Shown here: in pieces, positions 1 through 8,422 of the stretch
Numbering within the stretch: position 1 is the first letter of the stretch
How the letters are laid out: each line of letters begins with the position of its first letter
NCBI RefSeq assembly: GCF_019336435.1
Contig: NZ_JAHWXQ010000003.1
Coordinates: 1 to 64,000, forward strand
Direction: 5' to 3'
Source: Pontibacter populi
GTDB taxonomy: Bacteria; Bacteroidota; Bacteroidia; Cytophagales; Hymenobacteraceae
Length of the DNA stretch: 64,000 nt
Program-made: the position numbers and the translations under genes
The notes under the pieces: model-generated
What the model saw: the letters and a program-made list of their open reading frames with translations, nothing else
Told to the model about the DNA's origin: nothing
Database searches by the model: none

Positions 1-35
1 CCTTCCTGGACATCCTGTCCTGGGAAATCAGTTAG
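1..35 (+). CDS. C-terminal end of an unidentified protein (partial)
   Basis: The first 35 bases can be read as the last codons of a plus-strand gene, ending ...FLDILSWEIS and a TAG stop. A strong rho-independent terminator starts two bases after the stop, which is what one expects at a real gene end. Too little is present to name the product. Confidence 0.4.
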   Translation, partial: FLDILSWEIS

Positions 36-36
36 C

Positions 37-73
37 AAAAAGCCGCTTCATCTAACGGGAAGCGGCTTTTTTT
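37..73 (+). terminator. Rho-independent terminator
   Basis: A 12-bp perfect stem (AAAAAGCCGCTT at 37-48 pairs with AAGCGGCTTTTT at 60-71) with an 11-nt loop and a T tract. It closes the gene whose stop codon is at 33-35. The A tract on the left arm would let it work in both directions. Confidence 0.85.
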
Positions 74-706
74 ATGCGGTAGTCGGCTAGTAAACAACAT
101 CTTTTTACAAAAGAGCTGACAGAATACAGGTTTTATAGTTTACGAGCTTAAGAATTATAACCTGAGCTGAATAATATACACTTTGTGGTGTTCATGAAAA
201 ACCTCTCCGGCTGAGCTTCCTTTCTGCTGGGCTTCCTTTCTAAAGTAGAAAAATACTTGCGGATACTTTCAGGCATAGTGTAACTCTTAAGTATGCTAAC
301 AAGGCCGCTCCAACACGGAATTTAAATCACCGGCGACTTCTTATTTTATAGTATTCTGTGATAAAATAAACCTGCTCCAAAAGATAGCGGTTTTATATCT
401 CCTGCAACTTCTATTGCCCCGTTAAAGTATGATTCCGTGTATCGGACGCTCATGGCGTGGCCGAAAGGAAACAGACGGCTGATCAAACTGAATAAAATCC
501 TTGTGTATTTCAGCAAAATGGAGGCAGAAATGCGCGAACGATAACTCCGGTACAAGCATAAGCGCCACTGTCTGATAAATGAAGGGGTTGAAGTCCCAAC
601 TGCAAAACTGCAGGCACCTGCTACGGGAACTTCTCGTGTAAAGGTGCAGCCATTAGTCCCTTATCAAACTCAAGACAGATGTTGCTATCTACTATAGCTC
701 GAACTA
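74..706. other. Intergenic region, no gene recognised
   Basis: Short minus-strand open frames here have no protein-like composition and I recognise no domain. A short direct repeat (GCTTCCTTTCT twice) lies near 216-241. The 3' part should hold the promoter of the outer-membrane protein gene at 707, but I see no convincing TAnnTTTG box. Confidence 0.5.
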
Positions 707-3313
707 ATGAAAGAAGCCAATAAACAGTACATACACACTAAAGCCAAGCTGATAAGCATCTTAAGCTTCAGCCTGCTTTTTTGCAGTGCATCCGCCGCAC
801 ATGCACAGGTAGCCGTGAACGACAGCATCACGGTGGCCATAGCACCAGAATACGACGATGTAAGCAAATCGCACCGCAAGTGGTTTGGCGAAAATTACCG
901 TAACCTATGGGCAACACCCGTAAAGATGCGGGTATTTGACCTGAAGCGGGAACGCGGCGGTATGAAAATTTTGAAAAAGGGAGGAGGACAGCAAACCAAG
1001 TCGCTTCGCCTGCAGGACCCTCAGGGAAACGAATGGGTACTGCGCACCATCCAGAAAGATCCGGAGTTGGCCCTGCCTGAAAACCTGCGGGAAACGGTAG
1101 CCAAAACTATAGTTCAGGATCAGATTTCCGCCTCTCACCCGTTTGGAGCTCTGGTAGTACCGCCACTGGCCGAAGCGCTGGGCATTCCGCATGCCAATCC
1201 TGAGATCGTATTCCTACCAGACGATCCGGCGCTGGGTGAGTTCCGTAAGGACTTTGCCAACCAGGTATACTTGTTTGAGGAACGAGAGCCCCTGGAAGCA
1301 GAGGATACTGACGACACCGAAAAAGTGCTGGAGAAGCTTGAAGAAGACAATGACAACCGCATTGACCAGGAGCTTTTGCTTCGGGCACGTTTGCTGGATA
1401 TTATTGTTGGCGACTGGGACCGCCACGAAGACCAGTGGCGCTGGGTGGAAACGGAAGACGAGATCGGGGATCTATACCTGCCCATCCCCCGCGACCGCGA
1501 CCAGATCTTCTTTACCAACGAAGGCATCATTCCTAAAATAGGTTCGCGCAAGTGGATCATGCCTAAATTCCAGGGCTTTGATGCCGATATCCGCGATATA
1601 AACGGCTTTAATTTTAATGCCCGCTACTTCGACCGTATGTTCCTGGCTGGTTTGGGAGAGCAGGATTGGAAAGAGCAGATAGCCTATGTACAACAGACCC
1701 TCACCGACGAGGTGATTGAGGAAGCCGTGCGCCGCATGCCCGCAAACATCTATGCCAAAACAGGGGAGGAGATTGCTGCAAAAATGAAAGCCCGCCGCAA
1801 TAACCTGGAACAGGATGCGCTGACCTACTTTGAGTTCTTATCTAAAGAGGTGGACATTCCGGCGTCAGATAAAGGGGAACGTTTTGAAGTGACATATGAA
1901 AATGGCGGCAACGTTGCTGTGAACGTTTACGACATCAAAAAAGATGGCAGTCAGGGGCGCCTACTGTACCAGCGGGAATTTACTCCGGATATCACCAAAG
2001 AGATTCGCCTCTATGGGCGTGGCGGGAAAGATGTGTTTTCAGTAGAAGGCAATAACAAATCGCCCATTAAGGTGCGGATAATAGGCGGGGGCGGAGCCGA
2101 TACGTTTACAGTGCAGGAGAATTTTCAGAACCGTGGCAAGCTCTACATTTACGACCGTTCAGACGAAGAGAATAACTTTCCGGAGTCCGGTCTGGCCCGC
2201 CTTCGCACGGCAGCAGATACAATCGTAAACAACTATAATCCCCGGTCCTTTAAGTATAACATCCTGCTACCACAGGTAACTGCCGGTTATAACCTGGATG
2301 ATGGCGTGTTTCTTGGGGCCGGCTTTATGTACACCCGTCACGGATTCCGGAAAGAGCCGTTTGCGTCGCGCCACAGAGTTATGCTGGGGCATGCGCTGGC
2401 GACCAATGCTACGTTTTTTGAATATGCAGGATACTTTACTGATGTATTCGGGAAGACAAGCCTGAGCATTGAGGTAGATGGCCGGGCACCAAATAATACC
2501 AGCAATTTTTTCGGGTTAGGTAACGAAACAGAATTTATCGAAGTAGGCGACAAGCCCATCCGCTTCTACCGTACTCGATACGACTTCATTACCTCGCAGG
2601 TAAAATTACATCGAAACCTGAGCGAGCACTTTAAGGTGAATATGGGCCTTGCTGCGCAGTATTACAACAACGACGTAGATGACAATACAGGCAGGTTCAT
2701 CAGCATTTATCACGAAAAGAACCCTGGAGAAGATGTTTTCGCAAGGCAGTTTTCGGCTGGCCTGGTGGCAGGCTTCGAACTGGACACCCGTAACGATGCC
2801 CTGATACCAACCCAGGGGGTATATTGGAATACCAGTCTTACCGGCATGCAGGAACTGAAAGGCGATGAGTCCAGCTACGGGCAGGCATTTTCAGAATTCA
2901 GCTTTTACCTTAACCCAACCGGCAGTAGCAATTTCGTGATTGCAAACCGTATCGGTGGCGGAACCACCATCGGGGACCCGAACTTTTACCAGCTACTCTA
3001 CCTGGGTGGGCACAACAACCTGCGCGGCTTCCGCAAATTCCGTTTCGCCGGTGAAAGCATGCTCTACCATAACCTTGAGTTACGTCTAAAACTGTTTGAT
3101 TTTTCTTCTTACCTGTTCCCCGGTTCGGTTGGGCTGATTGGCTTCAACGACGTAGGTCGGGTATGGGCAGAGGGCGAAAACTCGGATAAGTGGCACGACG
3201 GATTCGGAGGCGGCTTCTACCTTATTCCCGCCAAGCTAATCCTGCTGCAGGGAGTAATAGGAATCTCGGAAGAAGATGTATTGCCTTATGTATCGGTAGG
3301 TTTCAGGTTCTGA
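707..3313 (+). CDS. Outer-membrane beta-barrel (BamA/TamA-like) protein with kinase-like N-terminal domain
   Basis: 868 aa. Residues 1-33 look like a signal peptide ending AHA before Gln34. Residues ~95-380 carry motifs reminiscent of atypical kinases of the HipA/PI3K/FAM20 type: VLRTIQKDP with Lys117 in an N-lobe-like strand pair, GDWDRH (235-240) like a catalytic loop, and PRDRDQIFF (261-269) like a metal-binding Asp segment. From ~540 to the end the sequence alternates polar and aromatic strands, includes LGGHNNLRGF, typical of the surface-antigen/BamA barrel, and ends in Phe (VSVGFRF), as outer-membrane barrels do. Related Bacteroidota proteins often also carry a metallophosphoesterase domain, absent here. 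Barrel assignment is firm; the kinase relation is inference from motifs. The gene stands alone, in no clear operon. Confidence 0.8.
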   Translation: MKEANKQYIHTKAKLISILSFSLLFCSASAAHAQVAVNDSITVAIAPEYDDVSKSHRKWFGENYRNLWATPVKMRVFDLKRERGGMKILKKGGGQQTKSLRLQDPQGNEWVLRTIQKDPELALPENLRETVAKTIVQDQISASHPFGALVVPPLAEALGIPHANPEIVFLPDDPALGEFRKDFANQVYLFEEREPLEAEDTDDTEKVLEKLEEDNDNRIDQELLLRARLLDIIVGDWDRHEDQWRWVETEDEIGDLYLPIPRDRDQIFFTNEGIIPKIGSRKWIMPKFQGFDADIRDINGFNFNARYFDRMFLAGLGEQDWKEQIAYVQQTLTDEVIEEAVRRMPANIYAKTGEEIAAKMKARRNNLEQDALTYFEFLSKEVDIPASDKGERFEVTYENGGNVAVNVYDIKKDGSQGRLLYQREFTPDITKEIRLYGRGGKDVFSVEGNNKSPIKVRIIGGGGADTFTVQENFQNRGKLYIYDRSDEENNFPESGLARLRTAADTIVNNYNPRSFKYNILLPQVTAGYNLDDGVFLGAGFMYTRHGFRKEPFASRHRVMLGHALATNATFFEYAGYFTDVFGKTSLSIEVDGRAPNNTSNFFGLGNETEFIEVGDKPIRFYRTRYDFITSQVKLHRNLSEHFKVNMGLAAQYYNNDVDDNTGRFISIYHEKNPGEDVFARQFSAGLVAGFELDTRNDALIPTQGVYWNTSLTGMQELKGDESSYGQAFSEFSFYLNPTGSSNFVIANRIGGGTTIGDPNFYQLLYLGGHNNLRGFRKFRFAGESMLYHNLELRLKLFDFSSYLFPGSVGLIGFNDVGRVWAEGENSDKWHDGFGGGFYLIPAKLILLQGVIGISEEDVLPYVSVGFRF

Positions 3314-3836
3314 TCTGGCGGTAAGACGGTAAAGCACCACTGTACCTGTTCTAAACAAGCTGGAAGTGCTCAGCTTTGAGTCTGGTAATGAGCAGGCAGT
3401 AAACTATAGCCTACTTAAAGAGTGTGAGTATGTAGGATTGCTTTATTAAAAGCCGGTAAGCTGAGTGGCTGTACTGTGCTTGTTTTCTTAAAGAAGTGAA
3501 CGTGCTGGAATGGCAAAGCTTATAGATGTATGCTTCCTGTGTTGCCCGGATTATTTAGTTAAAAACGACTCCAAATCTTCCTGTTTCACTGCAATATTCC
3601 GTAATCTATAGTTGCAGACCTTCCCTAACGTGGTTTCAGGTTTAACAGCAGTGCCGGTAATGCAGTTTTGCTTATCGGGTTTGTTAATCATGTGTTTAGC
3701 AGCCTGCAACACAGGGCATTTGGTTAGTTTTAAAACGAATGATTCACAGGTGCGAGCTCTTGCGGGCAGAAATTTTTGCCGGTGAGCTGGAGTGTTGACA
3801 TAGCATATAGCACTTACAATTTGTATAACCCCCACA
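3314..3836. other. Intergenic region with a possible promoter at its 3' end
   Basis: 523 bases with no convincing gene; a minus-strand frame that runs on into the next gene is a shadow. TTGACA at 3795-3800 and TTACAATTTG at 3814-3823 resemble -33/-7 elements, giving a very short leader before the ATG at 3837. The match to TAnnTTTG needs one extra base, so the promoter is tentative. Confidence 0.35.
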
Positions 3837-4916
3837 ATGAAAAGGCAGTGGATAATTCTATGCCTCCTTTTTTCCTGGTACGCTTCTGACGCACAGGAAT
3901 TAAAAACCGAAAATGTTATCCTGATTACGTTTGATGGGTTGCGCTGGCAGGAAGTGTTCTCGGGTGCTGATAAAAAACTGCTCAGGTCAGAAAAGTACTG
4001 CGCCAGCCCCGATGAGGTGGCAGCACAGTTCTGGCACAGGGATCCTGCAGTGCGCCGGAAACGGTTGATGCCTTTCTTCTGGAGCACCCTGGCTACTGAG
4101 GGCCAGCTGATTGGTAACCGGCGCCTGGGGAACAAAATGAGCCTGACCACCAAATACTGGATCTCTTATTCGGGTTATAACGAAATGCTGAGTGGCTACC
4201 CGGACCCTGATGTGCAGCACAACCGGAAAGTAAATAACCGGAATGTAACTATACTGGAGTGGGCAAACCGGCAGCCCTTGTATAGCGGGAAAGTAGCAGT
4301 GGTAGGATCCTGGGATATGTTCCCGTACATCATCAATACAGAAAGAAGTGGTATTTATGTTAACGCTGGCAATGTGCCGGCCACAGGTAGTAATCTTACA
4401 GTAAAGGAACACCTCCTAAACGCACAGCTGGCCCAAATGCAACTTCGCTGGCCTGCAGTTCGCCAGGATACGCTTACCTTTCAGTATGCCATGGAGTACC
4501 TGAAACGGGAGCATCCGCGGGTGCTGCATCTGGCCTTTGGCGGGACTGACGAATATGCACACAAAGGAAAGTATGATGCTTACCTGCGCATTATTTACCA
4601 AAGCGATGCTATGATACAGGAACTATGGGAGTGGCTGCAATCGCAGGAACAGTACCGTAACAAAACCACCCTCATCATTGCCACCGATCATGGCCGCGGT
4701 CATCTTGACAGAAGAAGCTGGAAGAAACATGGGCGTATCTGGTATCCGGGTTCAAACCATGTGTGGGTAGCTGTCATCGGGCCTGATACACCGCCAGTGG
4801 GAGAAGTAAAGGTAAAAGCCAGGCACTATCAGTATCAGATCGCAGGTACTATAGCGTATTTCCTGGGTCTGCGATTCAGTCCGCATCAGTCACCGCAGTC
4901 ATTAAGCTCATGGTAA
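3837..4916 (+). CDS. Alkaline phosphatase/phosphodiesterase superfamily secreted hydrolase
   Basis: 359 aa. An N-terminal hydrophobic stretch (about 1-20, ending SDAQE) is a signal peptide, so the protein acts in the periplasm or outside the cell. NVILITFDGLRWQEVF supplies the first metal-binding Asp of the alkaline phosphatase/type I phosphodiesterase/sulfatase fold. A Ser/Thr-rich segment (SYSGYNEMLSGYPD) is where the nucleophile normally sits, and FGGTDEYAHKGKYDAY plus IIATDHGRGH provide the later Asp/His metal ligands. Length suits a single-domain member of the family. The substrate (phosphate mono- or diester, phosphonate or sulfate) cannot be read from the sequence. It ends in a bidirectional terminator shared with the convergent gene downstream. 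Confidence 0.8.
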   Translation: MKRQWIILCLLFSWYASDAQELKTENVILITFDGLRWQEVFSGADKKLLRSEKYCASPDEVAAQFWHRDPAVRRKRLMPFFWSTLATEGQLIGNRRLGNKMSLTTKYWISYSGYNEMLSGYPDPDVQHNRKVNNRNVTILEWANRQPLYSGKVAVVGSWDMFPYIINTERSGIYVNAGNVPATGSNLTVKEHLLNAQLAQMQLRWPAVRQDTLTFQYAMEYLKREHPRVLHLAFGGTDEYAHKGKYDAYLRIIYQSDAMIQELWEWLQSQEQYRNKTTLIIATDHGRGHLDRRSWKKHGRIWYPGSNHVWVAVIGPDTPPVGEVKVKARHYQYQIAGTIAYFLGLRFSPHQSPQSLSSW

Positions 4917-5015
4917 GGCAGGAAATACATGCTACGAGACAGGTGATATCTCTTAGGGTGATACTTTTAATGCAACTGTATTATCGTTAAAACAGCTATT
5001 TACCAGGCGGATAAT

Positions 5016-5048
5016 AAAAAGCCCCTCCGTATGTGGAGAGGCTTTTTT
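5016..5048. terminator. Bidirectional terminator between convergent genes
   Basis: AAAAAGCCCCTCC pairs with GGAGAGGCTTTTT (one mismatch) around a 6-nt loop. The A tract on one side and T tract on the other let it serve both the hydrolase gene at left and the minus-strand gene at right. Confidence 0.85.
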
Positions 5049-5091
5049 ATATCATGTTATCGATGCGAGACTGCAGGCTCCGGACTTTTGG

Positions 5092-5769
5092 TTATGCAAA
5101 AGGTTTTGTTGCATAGATGAATAAGAGAACGGGTGATAAGCCTGTACTCGCGTGGAAATTAATTTTTGCCTGTTTTCCAGTCGTTGTAGGCTGTGATGAC
5201 CGCAGGTACTTGAACTCCTTGGCCTCGATTCTTTTTACCAGTTCAGGGTAGTCAGCAAAATAGGCACTAGCAAGTTTTCTGAATGTATTGTTAATGTTAA
5301 TGCCCACAGCACCGGAGGTGAAGTATACACTCAGGCTGCTGGCAGCTTCTTCGTTAGCACGAATAGCATAAAAGCTAATATCGGTTACATTGTGCGTGAA
5401 GCTGCCCTGCTGAAAACTCATTCTGGCACCACCACAATATAGCGTTGCCGGGCCATCCATTAATTTCTGTAACCAGGCTGGCTCTTTGCTTTTTTTACCG
5501 GTTATGGTTTTCAGGTAAACAGATTCGTACAATGCGGGCTCCCCATCTTTCTGTGGAAATACAATTCTGCTCAACCCATCGCTGCTGATCTTTTCTTTGG
5601 AACCAGATTCGGTTGCTTTAAAGACAATGCTAGGCATTCCTACCGAAGAGGGTTTAACCAGGCCAGTCTTCTCTGTACCATCTTTGTACGTAATGGTAGC
5701 TTCCTGGAAATCTTGTGCAAAAACGAAGGTGATGAAGAGAATTAAAATGAGAGTAAATAGTGTTTTATT
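5092..5769 (-). CDS. Secreted protein of unknown function; start codon apparently lost
   Basis: The frame runs open from an in-frame TAA near 5784 to the stop at 5092. The first ATG is at 5637, but the 44 codons before it clearly code: a signal peptide (KTLFTLILILFITFVFA, then QDFQEAT) followed by a strand-rich start (ITYKDGTEKTG) typical of small secreted Bacteroidota proteins. No ATG, GTG or TTG precedes this in frame. Adding one G in CAATAAAACA (5761-5770) would give ATG AAA ACA CTA, i.e. MKTLF, the expected signal-peptide start. Either one base was deleted, an unusual start is used, or translation starts at 5637 and gives a protein without export signal. A perfect 42-bp palindrome lies 16 bp upstream. 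No domain recognised; ~225 aa full length. Confidence 0.6.
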   Translation of the reverse strand, partial: NKTLFTLILILFITFVFAQDFQEATITYKDGTEKTGLVKPSSVGMPSIVFKATESGSKEKISSDGLSRIVFPQKDGEPALYESVYLKTITGKKSKEPAWLQKLMDGPATLYCGGARMSFQQGSFTHNVTDISFYAIRANEEAASSLSVYFTSGAVGININNTFRKLASAYFADYPELVKRIEAKEFKYLRSSQPTTTGKQAKINFHASTGLSPVLLFIYATKPFA

Positions 5770-5784
5770 GTATAAAGTTGATTA

Positions 5785-5826
5785 GGTTATATAATGATTT
5801 AAATATATTTAAATCATTATATAACC
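5785..5826. repeat. Perfect 42-bp palindrome without loop
   Basis: Positions 5785-5805 are the exact reverse complement of 5806-5826. The arms begin GGTTATATAATG and the centre is TTTAAATATATTTAAA. It is too AT-rich and lacks the T tract of an ordinary terminator. It sits where the promoter/leader of the minus-strand secreted-protein gene should be. Such loop-free palindromes are prone to slippage and deletion during replication. Confidence 0.9.
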
Positions 5827-6259
5827 ACCAATTACGGGCCACTTTTTTCTGATGCAGCATTTAACTCACACGTTGAGTACGCTGGTGATAGCACTCGGGC
5901 TGTAATAATTGTAAGCACCAAAAGCTATACTCGGATTATAAAACATCCCGGTTCTCAAAGGAGAACCTGCCCCTTCATGCCGTTACTGTTCATCATGGAA
6001 AGATCAAACCTAAACTTGTTTTAAACCCGGCCAAGGCTGTATGTTCTCGTCCTGATAAACCCTTACATCTGACACAGCGGCTTCATTACATTTTCTGTGT
6101 CATAGTTTAAAAAGGAGCTAACCATAGTTTTATTAGAAGAAAGTAAATGAGATATATCATTAACTTCTGTTGCAGCTTTACCGTTAATGCGCCTTAAGTA
6201 ACACATTTGCTTCAGGTTCACTAACCTGTAAACAGGGTGAGCCAACTATAGTTAATTGA
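5827..6259. other. Intergenic region upstream of the PAS histidine kinase
   Basis: 433 bases, no convincing gene. A small hairpin GGTTCTC-AAAG-GAGAACC lies at 5950-5967. A full AACTATAGTT word lies at 6245-6254, just before the ATG of the kinase gene. Confidence 0.45.
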
Positions 6260-7372
6260 ATGAAAACACAACATTTTAACGAGAGCATTACATCTACTTT
6301 TATAGAGCAGGTTAAAGAGTACGCCATATTTGCCATGGACCCGAACGGTATCATCGAGACCTGGAACGAGGGGGCCGAGCGCATGAAAGGCTATAAGGAA
6401 GAAGAGGTGATAGGTAAGTTTTACGGCATGCTCTTTACCGATGAAGATAGAGCCAGCCATAAACCAGAGCAGGAACTGGAAGAAGCAAAAACACACGAAC
6501 AATTTCAGACAGAAGGCTGGCGGAGGAAAAAGGACGGTTCGCTGTTCTGGGCCGGTCTCACGCTTACGCCCATCTACAACGATGATAAAGAACTGATCGG
6601 GCTGACCAAAGTAACCCGCGACCTGTCGGATAAGCGCAGGGCCGAACAGGACCTTACCAGGAAGCACGACGAACTGGTGATAACCAACCGAGACCTCGAT
6701 AACTTTATTTATACCGCTTCCCACGACCTGAAATCACCTATTCTGAACATTGACGGGCTGGTAAACCGCCTGATAAGCCTGTTTGAGGATAAGGGTATAC
6801 AGGACCCTGAATTGTTGGAACTGGTAGGTTATTTTCGGAAATCAGTCGACCGTTTTAAAACAACTATAGCTGACCTTACTACCATAAGTAAACTGCAACG
6901 AACTATAGAGGATGAAAGTAACCTGGAACAGGTAAGGGTGCAGCAGGTGTTCGAAGACATACTGGATGACCTGAAGTTCCTGTTCGAGGCGTCTTGTTTT
7001 CCATGCAAGGTGCAAAGTGATTTTCAGGTAAATGCGCTTAACTTTTCGCGCAAGAATTTCCGCAGTATCCTCTATAATCTCCTGAGCAACGCTATAAAAT
7101 ACCGCTCTAACGGCAATAACTGCCACATTAAGGTAAGTACTTATGCTGATGGGGAGTGGGTGGTGCTATCGGTTAAAGATAATGGGTTGGGCATGAGTGC
7201 CGATGACCTGGCGAAACTATACACTATGTTCAAGCGCTTTCACGACCATGTAGACGGGTCCGGGATAGGACTTTACATTGTAAAACGCATCGTTGAAAAT
7301 GCAGGTGGCAAGATTGCCGTTACTTCCGAAGAAGGCAAAGGATCTGAATTTAAGGTATACTTTCAGAGCTGA
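6260..7372 (+). CDS. PAS domain-containing sensor histidine kinase
   Basis: 370 aa, no membrane segment, so a soluble sensor. Residues ~10-130 form a PAS domain with PAC-like end (AIFAMDPNGIIETWNEGAERMKGYK; DGSLFWAGLTLTPIYN). A short coiled coil leads to the HisKA domain with the phospho-acceptor His in ASHDLKSP (~residue 155). The HATPase domain follows with an N box (NLLSNAIKYRS), G1 box (DNGLGM) and G2 box (GSGIGLYIVK). The ligand or redox signal is not evident; no response regulator gene is adjacent, so it is an orphan or feeds a remote regulator. A strong terminator follows. Confidence 0.9.
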   Translation: MKTQHFNESITSTFIEQVKEYAIFAMDPNGIIETWNEGAERMKGYKEEEVIGKFYGMLFTDEDRASHKPEQELEEAKTHEQFQTEGWRRKKDGSLFWAGLTLTPIYNDDKELIGLTKVTRDLSDKRRAEQDLTRKHDELVITNRDLDNFIYTASHDLKSPILNIDGLVNRLISLFEDKGIQDPELLELVGYFRKSVDRFKTTIADLTTISKLQRTIEDESNLEQVRVQQVFEDILDDLKFLFEASCFPCKVQSDFQVNALNFSRKNFRSILYNLLSNAIKYRSNGNNCHIKVSTYADGEWVVLSVKDNGLGMSADDLAKLYTMFKRFHDHVDGSGIGLYIVKRIVENAGGKIAVTSEEGKGSEFKVYFQS

Positions 7373-7425
7373 ACTATAGCCTGACTACCCGATAGCCAGG
7401 GCAGCAAACAGGAAGAGACAAAATA

Positions 7426-7466
7426 AAAACAGCCGCTTTACCTGTTATGGACAAAGCGGCTGTTTT
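7426..7466. terminator. Bidirectional terminator
   Basis: AAAACAGCCGCTTT (7426-7439) pairs perfectly with AAAGCGGCTGTTTT (7453-7466) around a 13-nt loop. It separates the convergent histidine-kinase gene and the minus-strand membrane-protein gene. Confidence 0.9.
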
Positions 7467-7486
7467 GCATTTATAGTTTGGTTAGC

Positions 7487-7924
7487 TTAGTTGCCCGGCC
7501 ACGCGTTCCACGGAATGCGGCTCAGGATAAGTAACAGGCCAATACCATAGAAAATGGCAATGCTCTTGAAACCTTTGTTGCCGGCACCGATCTGGCGCTT
7601 GGCACGTGAGTAACCCACTGTGATCAGGATAACGGCAATGATCATAGTAAGCGGGTGCTCCAGAATGTAAAGCCTGGAAACAGAGTCGCCCATGGCCTCA
7701 CCCGAAAAGTTCTGCATACCCAGCGGAGATACAAAGTAGAGGATTATACCAAATACCCACTGTAAGTGCACTGGTATCAGGCCCAACAGACCTAGTTTTC
7801 TGTCTTTATCGGTAAATGTTTTGTTGCCCAGCCAGCCAGCCAGCGCCGCCACAAAACTGATAAGCAGACCCAGCAGAACCAGGTAGCTCATGTAAGAATG
7901 TAGATGTTGAAGTCCTGTATACAT
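7487..7924 (-). CDS. Conserved four-helix membrane protein (cytochrome b-like His pattern)
   Basis: 145 aa with four hydrophobic segments: about 11-31, 45-66, 88-106 and 120-138. Histidines lie at membrane edges (HLHSY near the N-terminus, PVHLQW at the second helix, LEHPLTM at the third), a pattern seen in small haem-binding membrane proteins, though haem binding is only a possibility. Proteins of this shape, starting with an (L)HLHS-type motif, are common and uncharacterised in Bacteroidota. Single gene, with its own terminator. Confidence 0.65.
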   Translation of the reverse strand: MYTGLQHLHSYMSYLVLLGLLISFVAALAGWLGNKTFTDKDRKLGLLGLIPVHLQWVFGIILYFVSPLGMQNFSGEAMGDSVSRLYILEHPLTMIIAVILITVGYSRAKRQIGAGNKGFKSIAIFYGIGLLLILSRIPWNAWPGN

Positions 7925-8422
7925 GTGTTTAGTTTAGTTAATGACTGCTGTAAATATAGCTAATAAAAAGATAGGCTGGAATCTATATAACGATAGAATT
8001 AGTGCTATCGCTTGTGTTGTTATGTCACGCAGAAGCTGGCTATCCTTACTTCTGCCGCAAGTTTTCAACTTGCGGCTTACCTTGGTGTTGCGTTTTTAAC
8101 GCAACTGGGACGGAGGCCCAAAAGATAGAGGAGCGAGCAAAGTACTTTAAAAAGCGTGCACACTATACGAGCACACTATAGAACTATGGACTCATGATAC
8201 TGAAACAGCCCTGCCATCAATAAACTATAAATTATAATCACTCAAACTATAAACTACTCTAGTATGTACTAGCCTGAAACGTTATAATTATTTTGGTAAT
8301 AACTTGAAACATTGCTGCCTGATAAGAGTTAAATTATAGAACTACACAGGTCTATTAACTTTCCTTTTTAAGGGTGGCTTAACAGCCTGGTTGCCTTTTT
8401 ATATTTTTTCTGGTTAGAAGGT
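7925..8422. other. Divergent intergenic region with stem-loops
   Basis: 498 bases between divergent genes. It holds the stem-loop cluster at 8055-8120, a further small inverted repeat CGATAG...CTATCG near 7990-8009, and several CTATAG words (e.g. around 8172-8190). No protein-coding frame is convincing. Promoters of both flanking genes must lie here but none stands out. Confidence 0.5.
8055..8120. repeat. Cluster of three stem-loops (possible REP-like or RNA element)
   Basis: Three perfect small hairpins in a row: CCGCAAGTT-TTC-AACTTGCGG (8055-8075), GTTGCGTT-TTT-AACGCAAC (8087-8105) and TGGG-ACGGAGG-CCCA (8106-8120). The last resembles GGGCC-GGA-GGCCC in the structured element at 58937-59059, so both may belong to one dispersed repeat family. 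Confidence 0.6.

Noticed and set aside
346..555. Minus-strand 69-codon frame in the first intergenic region
   Set aside because: No start context, domain, or composition typical of this genome's proteins; likely chance.
3551..4153. Minus-strand 200-codon frame overlapping the phosphatase-superfamily gene
   Set aside because: Its 3' part is intergenic and its 5' part lies opposite a well-supported gene; residue pattern is a shadow.
6063..6245. Minus-strand 60-codon frame before the histidine kinase
   Set aside because: Short, no domain, and the region is the likely promoter of the kinase.
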